Assembly: GCA_947476075.1 (NCBI GenBank) | Contig: CANJPM010000004.1 | Span: forward strand, 1 to 51,630 | Origin: Beijerinckiaceae bacterium | Lineage (GTDB): Bacteria > Pseudomonadota > Alphaproteobacteria > Rhizobiales > Beijerinckiaceae | DNA length: 51,630 bases | Direction of reading: 5' to 3' | Part shown: positions 35,605-44,452 of the stretch, in pieces | Position numbering within the stretch: position 1 is the first letter of the stretch | Layout: each line of letters starts with the position of its first letter | The notes under the pieces: model-generated | Seen by the model: the letters and a program-made list of their open reading frames with translations, nothing else | The model's database searches: none | What the model was told of the DNA's origin: nothing | Made by a program: the position numbers and the translations under genes

Positions 35605-37200
35605 TCAGCCATAAGCCACAATCACGCCCTCGTGTGGACGCAGTTTGAGGATCCGTCCGATAGGCTCGCCATCACGATCAAGGCAAGTGGACAACAAAAT
35701 GCAGCGCGGACTCTCCGTTTGCGGCAGAGCGACTTCACAGTCGCAATGACCAAAGTTCAGTACGACGACATGCCGATCAGCCCCAAATTCGCGTTCGTAG
35801 GCGAGCACCTGCGCAGAGCTGACCGCCAGCTGGGCATAATCGCCGACGCTCAAAGCCAAATGTTTTCGCCGCACATCCACCAGCCGTCGATACAAATTCA
35901 AGATTGACCGAGGAATTTCCCGCAGCGCAGCCACATTGCAGCTGCTACTTGAGAGCCCAAGCGGAAGCCATGGCTCTACTTTGCTGAAGCCAGCATAATG
36001 TGACGAATCCCATTGCATCGGCGTGCGCTCGGGATCACGCCCAAGGCCAAGGCCCGGCTCGTTCTTCTCCCATGGGTCCTGCACCAGCTCGGGCGCGATT
36101 TCAATTTTGTTGAGCCCAATCTCGTCCCCATAATAAAGCGTCGGCGTACCCCGCAGCGTGAGCAACAGCATCGCGGCCAGTCGCGCCTGGTCTTGGCCCA
36201 CACGAGCGCCGATACGCGGCTGATCATGATTACCCAGAACCCAGTTCGGCCAGCCCCCCTCTGGCAGCGCTATTTCATAATCATGGATCAAAGACGCTAT
36301 CTCACGAGCATTCCAGGCAGTGTGTATGAGCTGGAAGTTAAAAGGCAGATGAGCGCCAGCAAGACCATTGCCGTAATAGGTGACCAGTCGTTCCAGAGGC
36401 AAATAGATTTCACCAATCAAAACGCGATCAGGATAGGTGTCGATCACATTGCGCATTTCCGCAACCACATCATGCACGTCAGCCTGATCGGCGGAATGAA
36501 CCTGTAAATAGCGGTTAATCTCCGCTTGTTTGGAATCATAGGCAGGATTGGGCGGGTTGTCCCGAAAGGCGTCATCCTTGATTAGATGCCAGATGACGTC
36601 TACGCGGAATCCGTCGACGCCACGATCAAGCCAGAAACGAAGAATGTCATACATAGCATCTCGTACAGCAAGATTGCGCCAGTTGAGGTCCGGCTGCTGC
36701 GACAGAAATGCATGATAATAATACTGCCCGCTGGCTCCATCCAGCGTCCATGCAGGCCCGCCGAAATTGCTCAGCCAATTATTGGGCGGCCCGCCATCAG
36801 GTGCTGGATCGCGCCAGATATACCAGTCCCGCTTCGCGTTATCGCGCGATGCGCGGCTATCTAGAAACCACGGATGGACAACCGACGTGTGGTTGGGAAC
36901 AAAGTCGAGGATCAGCTTGAGCCCGCGCTTATGGACGTCGGCAAGGAGATCGTCAAAATCTTCTAGCGTTCCAAAAATAGGATCGATGGCGCGATAATCA
37001 GCTACGTCATAGCCAAAATCAGCCATAGGCGAGACGAATATCGGCGATAGCCAAATTGCATCAACTCCCAGCCAAACAAGATAATCCAGGCGCTGACGCA
37101 CGCCTTCAAGATCGCCGATCCCGTCGTTGTTGGAATCCTGAAAGGAGCGGGGATAAATCTGATAGACGATCCCGCGCTTCCACCATGCAATCTCTGTCAT
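35605..37200 (-). CDS. GH13 alpha-glucosidase (oligo-1,6-glucosidase-like)
   Basis: 531 residues from ATG 37200, with GGAG about 11 nt upstream. The N-terminus WWKRGIVYQIYPRSFQDSNNDGIGDL is the GH13 start. The catalytic nucleophile is the Asp of GFRVDVIWH, the acid/base the Glu of LIGEIYLP, and the transition-state Asp lies in GNHDQPR; GRDPERTPMQWD is typical of alpha-glucosidases acting on short alpha-1,4 or alpha-1,6 substrates. No signal peptide, so it is cytosolic. It is divergent from treZ with a 133-nt gap, so it probably processes glucosides of the same maltodextrin/trehalose economy. Confidence 0.92.
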   Translation of the reverse strand: MTEIAWWKRGIVYQIYPRSFQDSNNDGIGDLEGVRQRLDYLVWLGVDAIWLSPIFVSPMADFGYDVADYRAIDPIFGTLEDFDDLLADVHKRGLKLILDFVPNHTSVVHPWFLDSRASRDNAKRDWYIWRDPAPDGGPPNNWLSNFGGPAWTLDGASGQYYYHAFLSQQPDLNWRNLAVRDAMYDILRFWLDRGVDGFRVDVIWHLIKDDAFRDNPPNPAYDSKQAEINRYLQVHSADQADVHDVVAEMRNVIDTYPDRVLIGEIYLPLERLVTYYGNGLAGAHLPFNFQLIHTAWNAREIASLIHDYEIALPEGGWPNWVLGNHDQPRIGARVGQDQARLAAMLLLTLRGTPTLYYGDEIGLNKIEIAPELVQDPWEKNEPGLGLGRDPERTPMQWDSSHYAGFSKVEPWLPLGLSSSSCNVAALREIPRSILNLYRRLVDVRRKHLALSVGDYAQLAVSSAQVLAYEREFGADRHVVVLNFGHCDCEVALPQTESPRCILLSTCLDRDGEPIGRILKLRPHEGVIVAYG

Positions 37201-37333
37201 GCTCTGTTCTCCACATGAAGAGCGAATTCGGAACCACGTAAAGTGTTTCGCGCCGGAGCCGAAAAGATCGCATAAACAAAATGGAACCAGCCTCGACCAA
37301 GCCCGTTGACGATTGCTCAAAGGTGAGGAATTG

Positions 37334-39220
37334 GTGACGCACAAAAAGCAAGCAGCATGCGTCCCGCGCCGCTATCCGGTCGGGGCCGAAATCATTGCCG
37401 GCGGGGTCTCGTTCCGCGTCTGGGCTCCTTCGAGAAAGCAGGTCAACGTCGTACTGGACGCTGACCGCCATAAACTTAAGGCGGAAGCTGAGGGTTATTT
37501 CTCAACAATCGTGAAAACGTCCGCTGGCGCACGTTACTCTTTTCAACTCGACGACGACATGAAGCTCTATCCCGATCCAGCATCACGCTATCAACCAGAT
37601 GGCCCTCACGGTTCCTCGCAAGTGGTGAACCCGCAGGCTTATTCCTGGCGGAACAGCCAATGGCGGGGATCGTCTCTTAAAGGCCAGGTCGTTTATGAAA
37701 TGCATGTCGGCACATTCAGCGAAGAAGGCACATGGGCTGGCGCCGCCGGTAAACTGCCGTTGTTGCGCGACGTTGGAATCACGCTGATCGAGATGATGCC
37801 GGTGCATGACTTTCCGGGACGGTTTGGATGGGGCTATGACGGCACAAACTTCTTTGCGCCTTGCAGACTTTATGGCGAACCTAACGATCTGCGCAGCTTC
37901 ATCGATACAGCCCACGGACTCGACATCGGCGTCATCCTCGACGTGGTCTATAATCACGTTGGACCGGATGGAAATTATCTAAGCAGGTTCAGTGATCACT
38001 GGTTTACTGACCGATACAACAACGAATGGGGCGACGCGCTGAATTTCGACGGCGCGCATGCTCAGGGCGTTCGCGACTTTTTTATTGCAAACGCAGCCTA
38101 TTGGATCGACGAATACCATTTTGATGGCTTGCGGTTTGACGCTACCCAGAGCATCCATGATTCCTCCAGCGAACACGTCATCGCCGCTATGACGCGGGCC
38201 GCTCGCAACGCGGCTGCGGGACGCCAGATCGTGCTCTTCGGCGAAAACGAGCCGATGGACACTGGGCTTACGCGCGCGCCTGAGGATGGCGGCGCCGGGA
38301 TTGACGCTATCTGGAACGATGATTTCCATCATAGCGCAGTGGTTGCTTTGACAGGACGCTGCGAAGCTTATTTCGAAGATCACTCCGGCAGCCCGCAGGA
38401 GTTTATCTCAGCTTTGAAATACGGCGCTCTGTATCAGGGGCAATTCTACGCTCATCAGCAAAAGCATCGCGGACGCGCCGGGCTTGACGTTGAGCCAGCC
38501 AGTCTGGTGAATTTCATCGAGAACCATGACCAGGTCGCCAATTCGCCGCTCGCGCAGCGCTTGCATCAACGCACGAGCCCGGGGCGCACCCGCGCAATAA
38601 CGACGCTGCTTATACTGGCGCCTGGCACGCCGATGCTGTTTCAGGGTCAGGAATTTGGGTCCACGGCGCCGTTTGATTATTTTGCCGATCATGAGAACGA
38701 ACTTTCCGAACGCGTCCAGGCGGGCCGGCGGGAGTTCCTGAGCCAATTTCCAAGCGCTAGAGATGAAGCTGCGGCACAAGCGCTTCGGAGCCCCAACGAC
38801 CCCAGAACCTTTGAGGATTCTCGCCTCGACTGGAGCGAGCGAGAGCGCCACCAGCAAACCGTCGCACTGCACCGCGACCTCATATCGCTCCGCCGTCACG
38901 ATCCTGTTTTCTCTGCGCAACGCTGCGGCGGCATAGACGGCGCCGTTATTGGGCCGGAGGCCTTTGTGTTGGGCTATATGGGTCGACGCGGCGACGATCG
39001 TCTGCTGGTCGTCAATCTTGGACGCGACCTCACGCCAAGAAGCCTCGCCGAGCCGCTTGTTGCAGCACCCTCCGCGCATACCTGGATCCAGATCTTCAGC
39101 AGCGAGGATCCATCCTACGGCGGCGCGGGCTCGACCCCATTTGAAAGCGTGGGCGGCTGGCGCATCCCCGGACATGCGGCTATTGCCCTGCGCGCGCAGC
39201 CGATCATCACGCGGGCTTGA
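37334..39220 (+). CDS. treZ: Malto-oligosyltrehalose trehalohydrolase
   Basis: 628 residues from GTG 37334; GGTGAGG lies a few bases upstream, while TTG codons at 37313 and 37331 are weaker. Order: N-terminal CBM48-like domain (YPVGAEIIAGGVSFRVWAPSRKQVNVVL), the (beta/alpha)8 barrel with GRFGWGYDG, VVYNHVGPDGNY, GLRFDATQSIHD (nucleophile Asp), LFGENEP (probable acid Glu) and FIENHDQVANSP, then a C-terminal beta domain. TreZ releases trehalose from maltooligosyl-trehalose made by TreY. No treY is in the window. The stop overlaps the convergent cupin gene by 14 nt. Confidence 0.92.
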   Translation: MTHKKQAACVPRRYPVGAEIIAGGVSFRVWAPSRKQVNVVLDADRHKLKAEAEGYFSTIVKTSAGARYSFQLDDDMKLYPDPASRYQPDGPHGSSQVVNPQAYSWRNSQWRGSSLKGQVVYEMHVGTFSEEGTWAGAAGKLPLLRDVGITLIEMMPVHDFPGRFGWGYDGTNFFAPCRLYGEPNDLRSFIDTAHGLDIGVILDVVYNHVGPDGNYLSRFSDHWFTDRYNNEWGDALNFDGAHAQGVRDFFIANAAYWIDEYHFDGLRFDATQSIHDSSSEHVIAAMTRAARNAAAGRQIVLFGENEPMDTGLTRAPEDGGAGIDAIWNDDFHHSAVVALTGRCEAYFEDHSGSPQEFISALKYGALYQGQFYAHQQKHRGRAGLDVEPASLVNFIENHDQVANSPLAQRLHQRTSPGRTRAITTLLILAPGTPMLFQGQEFGSTAPFDYFADHENELSERVQAGRREFLSQFPSARDEAAAQALRSPNDPRTFEDSRLDWSERERHQQTVALHRDLISLRRHDPVFSAQRCGGIDGAVIGPEAFVLGYMGRRGDDRLLVVNLGRDLTPRSLAEPLVAAPSAHTWIQIFSSEDPSYGGAGSTPFESVGGWRIPGHAAIALRAQPIITRA

Positions 39221-40169
39221 TTGGGCGCAACCAGCTCAACGCTTTCAACACAGGCTCGTCGCTCACGCTCAATAGATAAACTGTCTCATGCGCGCTCCAC
39301 ATTTGCGTCGCGCCGCGTGGGCCAGCTAATGCGTCCCCGCGAGCAAATGCAAACGTTTCCCCATCGATCAGCGCCGAGCCTGCGCCCTTCATCCCCGCCC
39401 AGATGGTGCTGACAGTGCTTGGCTCAACGACATATGTAGCGCCAGCTTCAATGCGCGTGACGTGCAATGCGATAGTATCCAGCGCAGGCGCGCCTAATTG
39501 AATGCGCCGCACGCCGCTGGATATTTCGGGTGCGGCATCGAGCCGCTCAACGCTTTGCGTAAAGGGAAACCGAAACGGCGATTCAACGACAATCTCGCTG
39601 GCTGCTTCGTGCGCATCTGGATGATGCTCAAAGAACATCGGGCCCAGCATATGAACCATTGGCACATCGAGAAAATCCATCCAATAGGCATTCTCCGCGC
39701 TTTCGTTTGAATGCCCGTGCCATGACCAGTTCGGCGTCAACAGCACATCGCCCGGCAGCATTGGAATTTTTTTTCCGCCAACGATGGTGAATGCATTCTC
39801 GGCGGTATCTAGAACCAGACGCAGCGCATTGGCTGTGTGCCTGTGAGAGCGCGCCCTCTCCCCCGCTTTCACCATTTGATAGGCGGCAACAAGCGTTTTC
39901 ACAGTTGGGTATTTATTGCCGGCTACCGGGTTCGCCAGGATGAGATTGCGTCGCTCGGCCAGCTCGGTATTCACAAAACGCCCAGCGGCGTTGAGCGCAG
40001 ATTTGCCGATTGCATATGACCAATGCGCGGGCAGAAAATCCTTGCGCGGTAGCGGCCAAAGCGACGGCTCCGGCTTGTTCCAGCCATTCTCAATGCCGCA
40101 GGAAGTCAGCAGATCGTAGAGCTCCTGCATATTGCCGGCAGCGTCAAACTGGGCTGGCGTCACGCTCAT
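39207..40169 (-). CDS. Cupin protein, gentisate 1,2-dioxygenase-related
   Basis: 320 residues. The N-terminal cupin keeps the metal motif RSHRHTANALRLVLD and LLTPNWSWHGHSN, closely parallel to HRHTASALRLVLEG / TPNWAWHDHG in the cupin at 25643. The C-terminal cupin is diverged and slightly shorter. It is therefore a likely Fe(II) ring-cleavage dioxygenase of the gentisate/salicylate family with a different substrate. It is the last gene of the Bug-RidA-hydroxylase operon (42 nt after the hydroxylase). The overlap of its end with treZ on the other strand shows very tight packing. Confidence 0.82.
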   Translation of the reverse strand: MSVTPAQFDAAGNMQELYDLLTSCGIENGWNKPEPSLWPLPRKDFLPAHWSYAIGKSALNAAGRFVNTELAERRNLILANPVAGNKYPTVKTLVAAYQMVKAGERARSHRHTANALRLVLDTAENAFTIVGGKKIPMLPGDVLLTPNWSWHGHSNESAENAYWMDFLDVPMVHMLGPMFFEHHPDAHEAASEIVVESPFRFPFTQSVERLDAAPEISSGVRRIQLGAPALDTIALHVTRIEAGATYVVEPSTVSTIWAGMKGAGSALIDGETFAFARGDALAGPRGATQMWSAHETVYLLSVSDEPVLKALSWLRPIKPA

Positions 40170-40210
40170 GAATTATACCTCCGCCAGGCCCGTGAGGGCC
40201 AGTTTTAAAC

Positions 40211-41812
40211 TCAATCGCCGCAAACCTGCGACCAGATGGCTTTTGCATCGCCGCCTTCTCCGCGCCAGGCCACCATGCCGTCGGGCCGTACAAGCACCAA
40301 CGGCGCAGCGTAAAGTGCGCGCGCCTCAGCATGATCGATGTCGATGACGGCCAATGGCGCACAGCGATTGAGCGCCTCGTCAGCAAAATGCGCGACACGC
40401 GCGTCCCGCTTAAAACGCAGCAACACAAACCCTTTGCCGAACAGATCCAGCGTCGACACGCCAGGCTTTAACCAGACATGAGGGGCACGCGAGCCGGGCG
40501 TAGCGTTTTGCGTGTAAACGCATGGCGGATCGTGCGGCGCGTGCGTTCCATCGTCGACGATAATCGTTGATTGATCGTAGCGATACCCGAGATGAATATG
40601 GAGCGTGAACCATTCGCGCTTCATCATCTGCGTATAGGCCTCGCCAAAAAAACGACGCGCCTCATCGCCCTCGTGTCCTTTTACAAAAACATCGGGGCTC
40701 AGGTGTTTACGGGTTGAAATCATCCGACGGAGATTTTCGCTAGCTTCAGCCACATTGCGCAACGCGACAGGACGACGCTCGGCTTCGTAGGAATCCATCA
40801 GGCGCGCTCCGCCCCAGCCTTGCAGCATGCCAGCGAGCTTCCACCCCAGATCGACAGCGTCCTGCATGCCGGTATTCATGCCAAAAGCGCCGGTGGGTGA
40901 GTTCAAATGGGCAGCGTCCCCGGTGATGAACACGCGGCTTGCGCCATAAGAGCGCGCAACAAGTTCACGTCGAACCCAAGGCGAGATCGACAAAAGCTCG
41001 AACGGAAAATTCTTGCCCATGGCCCGCACGATTAATGCGTGCACCTCGTCGTGGCTCAGCACCTTCCGGTTCTCGTCTCCAACGGCTGAGAAGCGGAAGC
41101 GATCATGCCCGTCAATGGCGACGATCGTCCCCCATGTCCCCTCAGGCCCAATCAGAATAAAGCGATAACCCTTGGGCTTGTTGTGCAGACGCCAGAAATC
41201 GGGGCAACGAAAGATAGCGTTGGTGGTGTGGGTGAGGATGGGCTTCCCATCCATCTCAATACCAAGTTTATGGCGCACAAAACTTGCGCCGCCGTCAGCG
41301 CCGACAAGATAGTCGCAACAGATTGTTTGCTCGCCATCAGGCCCGCGCACGCGCGCGCGCACACCATGACCGCTTTCTTCAAAATCGATCAGCTCGGTGT
41401 TATAGCGCAGACTTGCAAGCGGCATGCTCTCGACCCAGCGCCGCATAATCGGGTCAAACATATCCTGCGGGCAGCGCTCACGCTTCATCGGGCTTTGTGG
41501 GGGAAGCGCTTCTGTGCGGGGCGATGGAAAGGGCTCACGGCCAAATTCAAACCCGCCAAAGGATTCAAGCCAGACATTGTCTTGCGGATGATCGGGATTG
41601 TAGGGGCACGCGATCACCTGATCGGCTATGCCCCAACGGCGACAGAATTCCATCGTGCGCGGACCAATGAGGTCCATTTTGGGTTGCGTAATTGCGCCGT
41701 TGGATTTTTCCACCACAATGCTGGACTGGCCCCGCCACGCCAGATCGCCAGCAAGCGCGAGACCGACCGGCCCTGCCCCCACTACGAGAACTTGCGTATA
41801 AAGCTCACCCAA
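40211..41812 (-). CDS. FAD-dependent monooxygenase (PHBH fold)
   Basis: 533 residues from TTG 41812, with GGGGG about 7 nt upstream; no ATG precedes the FAD motif. [21 protein letters not shown] is at 9-29, LVGADGGASFVRHKLG is the DG motif, and VFITGDAAHLNSPTGAFGMNTGMQDAVDLGWKL the GD motif. The C-terminal thioredoxin-like domain (LVLVRPDGMVAWRGE) is present, as in 2,4-dichlorophenol or 3-hydroxybenzoate-type hydroxylases. It would hydroxylate an aromatic ring before cleavage by the adjacent cupin. Only distantly similar to the hydroxylase at 28495. Confidence 0.9.
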   Translation of the reverse strand: MGELYTQVLVVGAGPVGLALAGDLAWRGQSSIVVEKSNGAITQPKMDLIGPRTMEFCRRWGIADQVIACPYNPDHPQDNVWLESFGGFEFGREPFPSPRTEALPPQSPMKRERCPQDMFDPIMRRWVESMPLASLRYNTELIDFEESGHGVRARVRGPDGEQTICCDYLVGADGGASFVRHKLGIEMDGKPILTHTTNAIFRCPDFWRLHNKPKGYRFILIGPEGTWGTIVAIDGHDRFRFSAVGDENRKVLSHDEVHALIVRAMGKNFPFELLSISPWVRRELVARSYGASRVFITGDAAHLNSPTGAFGMNTGMQDAVDLGWKLAGMLQGWGGARLMDSYEAERRPVALRNVAEASENLRRMISTRKHLSPDVFVKGHEGDEARRFFGEAYTQMMKREWFTLHIHLGYRYDQSTIIVDDGTHAPHDPPCVYTQNATPGSRAPHVWLKPGVSTLDLFGKGFVLLRFKRDARVAHFADEALNRCAPLAVIDIDHAEARALYAAPLVLVRPDGMVAWRGEGGDAKAIWSQVCGD

Positions 41813-41903
41813 TTCGACCCCCAGATTGTTTTGATGTAACAGCCAATTTGACGACCAGACGCCCCACGGTCAATCGCGCTAATGGCTGCAGGCGTGCGCT
41901 AAT

Positions 41904-42656
41904 TCAGGATGAAATGACAAGCGTCGTTTCAAGCTCAACAAGTTTCTGCGGGGCAGAATATCCATCAACCTGCGTCAATGAGATGCTGGCATTGTATGCG
42001 GGAAAGAGACTTCCGATTGCGCGCCAGGCGTGGTCGACGTTCACTGCACGCGAGATATGCGCATCTATGTTTACGATAGCACCAACATCGCCGCCAGCCA
42101 GCTGCACGCTTTGCTTGATCGTGTCGCGTATGCAGACGAGCTGCGCATCGAAATCGTCGCTCATGTCCGTCACGCCGGAGAGATAGGCCATACCGTCCAG
42201 CGTCACGAACATAGGCGGCGCGATTTGCGGCTCATATTCACGCACCAGCTTTTGCGCATCCGCGTTCGCACGCATCGCCACAAGGTCTATCGACATCGAC
42301 GATTGCGGAGGCAGCCGGCGCGCATCTACATAGCTGGAGCTTGCGGAGCGAAGCGGGCCGACCAAAGTCTCCAGCCGCACGTCGCTTGCAATGCGACGCA
42401 ATTGCGCATCGCGTGCAAACAAGCGGCTGCGTATGAGGGCTTGCGTAGAAAAACCAGCATCGCTGATTGCAGCTAACGCATCTTCAATCGCTTTGCGGGA
42501 TTCTTGCCGGGGCGATTGCGCTGGCTGCCCTGCGACACTGACGTGCAAGAACTCGCGCCCGGCCAGAATGCGCCTTGTTGTATGAATCAAAACATTCCCC
42601 TGCGCAGCGTGCAAGACCGGATGATCATTGTTCCTTGACCTCTTTGGCGCCTTCAA
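41904..42656 (-). CDS. Tandem RidA/YjgF-like protein
   Basis: 250 residues with two RidA-like halves. Half 1 (about 25-130) has REFLHVSVAGQP, AIEDALAAISDAGFS and YVDARRLPPQSSMSIDLVAM; half 2 (about 145-250) has FVTLDGMAYLSGVTDMS, IRDTIKQSVQLAGGDVGAIVNIDAHIS and LVELETTLVIS. Single RidA proteins form trimers and deaminate reactive enamines; related deaminases act in aminophenol and aminobenzoate catabolism. The catalytic Arg of classical RidA is not evident in its usual place. The start is uncertain: TTG 42656 overlaps the upstream Bug gene by 32 nt, with GAAGG before it. Function in this operon is inferred to be deamination or imine clearance. Confidence 0.68.
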   Translation of the reverse strand: MKAPKRSRNNDHPVLHAAQGNVLIHTTRRILAGREFLHVSVAGQPAQSPRQESRKAIEDALAAISDAGFSTQALIRSRLFARDAQLRRIASDVRLETLVGPLRSASSSYVDARRLPPQSSMSIDLVAMRANADAQKLVREYEPQIAPPMFVTLDGMAYLSGVTDMSDDFDAQLVCIRDTIKQSVQLAGGDVGAIVNIDAHISRAVNVDHAWRAIGSLFPAYNASISLTQVDGYSAPQKLVELETTLVISS

Positions 42657-43701
42657 GCGCCTTCATGTCGGCATCATTGGGGCGCATCGCGTTTCGGACG
42701 CGCGTACGTACATCCTGCGGCGCGCCTATCAGATCGCTGATGATTTTTTCCAATTGCTCGCCGCTCATATAATCAATTTCCGCCCGCTGACTGTCAGCGT
42801 CTTTCTTGAACTCGGCATCGTTCAGGGTCGCATCAAATGCACGGCGCAAGGCGGTTACCCGGTCGAGGGGAGCGCCGGGCGTGGTGGCGACAGGGCGGCC
42901 AACCATGACCGCCTTTGACATGAACTCAACAACAGGTTTGTTCTCCGGGCTGACAGGAAGATTTAGAAAGAGGGGAGCTTCAGCTATTTCAGGATCGGAT
43001 TCGAGACCGAACTGCACGAGCGGACGGATGAGCTTGTCGGCGACCATGCGCGGCGATGTCGACTTGTAGCTGACCCACGGGTTTGCGCCGCGTCCTTCAA
43101 TTTCACCACGCTCCATGGCCAGATTCACGTCGCGCCCATCGGGGTAGCCAATCACGATCTTGAATTTCGTGCCGACGAGATTATTCAACAGAGCCGGCAA
43201 TTGCGTGGAAATTGAACCTGCGCCTGTTGAGCCAATCAGCGTTTCGCGCTTTTGGGCATCGGCCACGGTCTTCGTCGGGGAGGTATGCCAGACAGCGAGA
43301 ATTTGATTGGCTGCGCTCATATTGCCGATCCAGTGGAACGTGCGCAGATCGGCTTTCAGAGTCGTATTAAGTCCCAAAGCCTGATCGACGGGAAGTCCCT
43401 GGCTCACCATTGTGAGGATGGTCCCGTCTTTTGGGGCCGCAAGGGCCACGTGATTGGCTGCGATAATGCCGCCGCCGCCGGGCATGTTCACGGGCGTAAC
43501 GCTGGGCTTGCCGGGTATGTGGCGCGAAATATGGCGCACCAGCAGGCGCGCATACGAATCGTAGCCGCCGCCAACGCCGGACCGAATGATGAAACGAACC
43601 TGCTTGCCGGCGTAAAACTCGGCAACGGCATCAGCCGCCGCAGGGGAAGCCACGCCAATGAGCGCGCATACAGAAAGAGCAACCCGGCCAATAAGTCCCA
43701 T
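42625..43701 (-). CDS. Orphan tripartite tricarboxylate transporter receptor (Bug/TctC family)
   Basis: 358 residues from ATG 43701, with GGGAGGA just upstream. A Sec signal peptide (VALSVCALIGVASPAAADA) leads to the periplasmic domain: FYAGKQVRFIIRSGVGGGYDSYARLLVRHISRHIPGKP, NMPGGGGIIAANHVA and GSTGAGSIS are Bug-family ligand-loop signatures in sequence. TctC-type receptors deliver carboxylates to the TctAB permease, but no tctA or tctB occurs in the window. Bug receptors are often expanded and can also work in signalling. First gene of the RidA-hydroxylase-cupin operon, so its ligand is probably the operon's substrate. Confidence 0.9.
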   Translation of the reverse strand: MGLIGRVALSVCALIGVASPAAADAVAEFYAGKQVRFIIRSGVGGGYDSYARLLVRHISRHIPGKPSVTPVNMPGGGGIIAANHVALAAPKDGTILTMVSQGLPVDQALGLNTTLKADLRTFHWIGNMSAANQILAVWHTSPTKTVADAQKRETLIGSTGAGSISTQLPALLNNLVGTKFKIVIGYPDGRDVNLAMERGEIEGRGANPWVSYKSTSPRMVADKLIRPLVQFGLESDPEIAEAPLFLNLPVSPENKPVVEFMSKAVMVGRPVATTPGAPLDRVTALRRAFDATLNDAEFKKDADSQRAEIDYMSGEQLEKIISDLIGAPQDVRTRVRNAMRPNDADMKALEGAKEVKEQ

Positions 43702-43899
43702 AACGTCCTCCCGTTCGCACTTGCAGCACGATTGGCTTCAGCTTACCGCGATGCGCTATGAGAGGGCAAGTCGGGCGTTCAAACGACCTGTCGGCTTTGT
43801 TGCTGCGCGATCTTGCAGAAGCGACGCTCCTCGTTCAGACTAGGTAGCGGATGCTTGCATTGGCGTCCCAAATTGTCGCAAGAACAAAGGAAATAGCTG

Positions 43900-44430
43900 G
43901 TGGGGAAACTGGGTCCAGAGGCCGAGACGCCTGTGCTCACGGGCGCCAAGATTGTCGCTGCGGTCAAACGCGCCGGCGTGTCGCATGTGCTGAGCGTGCC
44001 TGATCTTCATACCGCCAAGGGGCTTTTGACACCCATCCGGTCAGATCCGGCGCTGACGCTCATTCGCACCTGCAAGGAAGACGAGACGCTGGGGATAGCC
44101 GCCGGCCTGAACTATGGCGACAAACGCGCGCTCATTCTGATCCAATACACGGGATTTCTGTATTCAATGAACGCCATTCGCGCGATGGCGTGCGAACACA
44201 AACTCCCCATCTGCATGATGATCGGCTTGCTTGGCAAAGAGCCGGAGGTTGCGCCGCAGGATTCAGCGAAATTTGGCGTGCGCATCCTTGAGCCGATTCT
44301 TGACGTGCTCGGCATCAAGCGGCTTCTGATCGACAGCGACGAAGACGTCGATGGAATCTCGACCGCCATTGAACATGCCTATACCTCCTCCGAGCCAGTG
44401 GCTTTCCTCATCGCCCGCAAGCCCATTTGA
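43900..44430 (+). CDS. Thiamine-diphosphate decarboxylase, N-terminal (PYR) subunit
   Basis: 176 residues from GTG 43900, with AAAGGAA upstream. It matches the first half of ThDP-dependent decarboxylases of the sulfopyruvate (ComD) / phosphonopyruvate type: VAAVKRAGVSHVLSVPDLHTAKGLL at the start, TCKEDETLGIAAGLNYGDKRALILIQYTGFLYSMNAIRA in parts, where the conserved glutamate of CKEDE activates the thiazolium ring. The C-terminal subunit follows 22 nt later. As a pair they should decarboxylate a 2-oxo acid. Divergent from the Bug gene with a 198-nt gap. Confidence 0.85.
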   Translation: MGKLGPEAETPVLTGAKIVAAVKRAGVSHVLSVPDLHTAKGLLTPIRSDPALTLIRTCKEDETLGIAAGLNYGDKRALILIQYTGFLYSMNAIRAMACEHKLPICMMIGLLGKEPEVAPQDSAKFGVRILEPILDVLGIKRLLIDSDEDVDGISTAIEHAYTSSEPVAFLIARKPI

Positions 44431-44452
44431 CATTTCAGGTCTGGATTCGATC

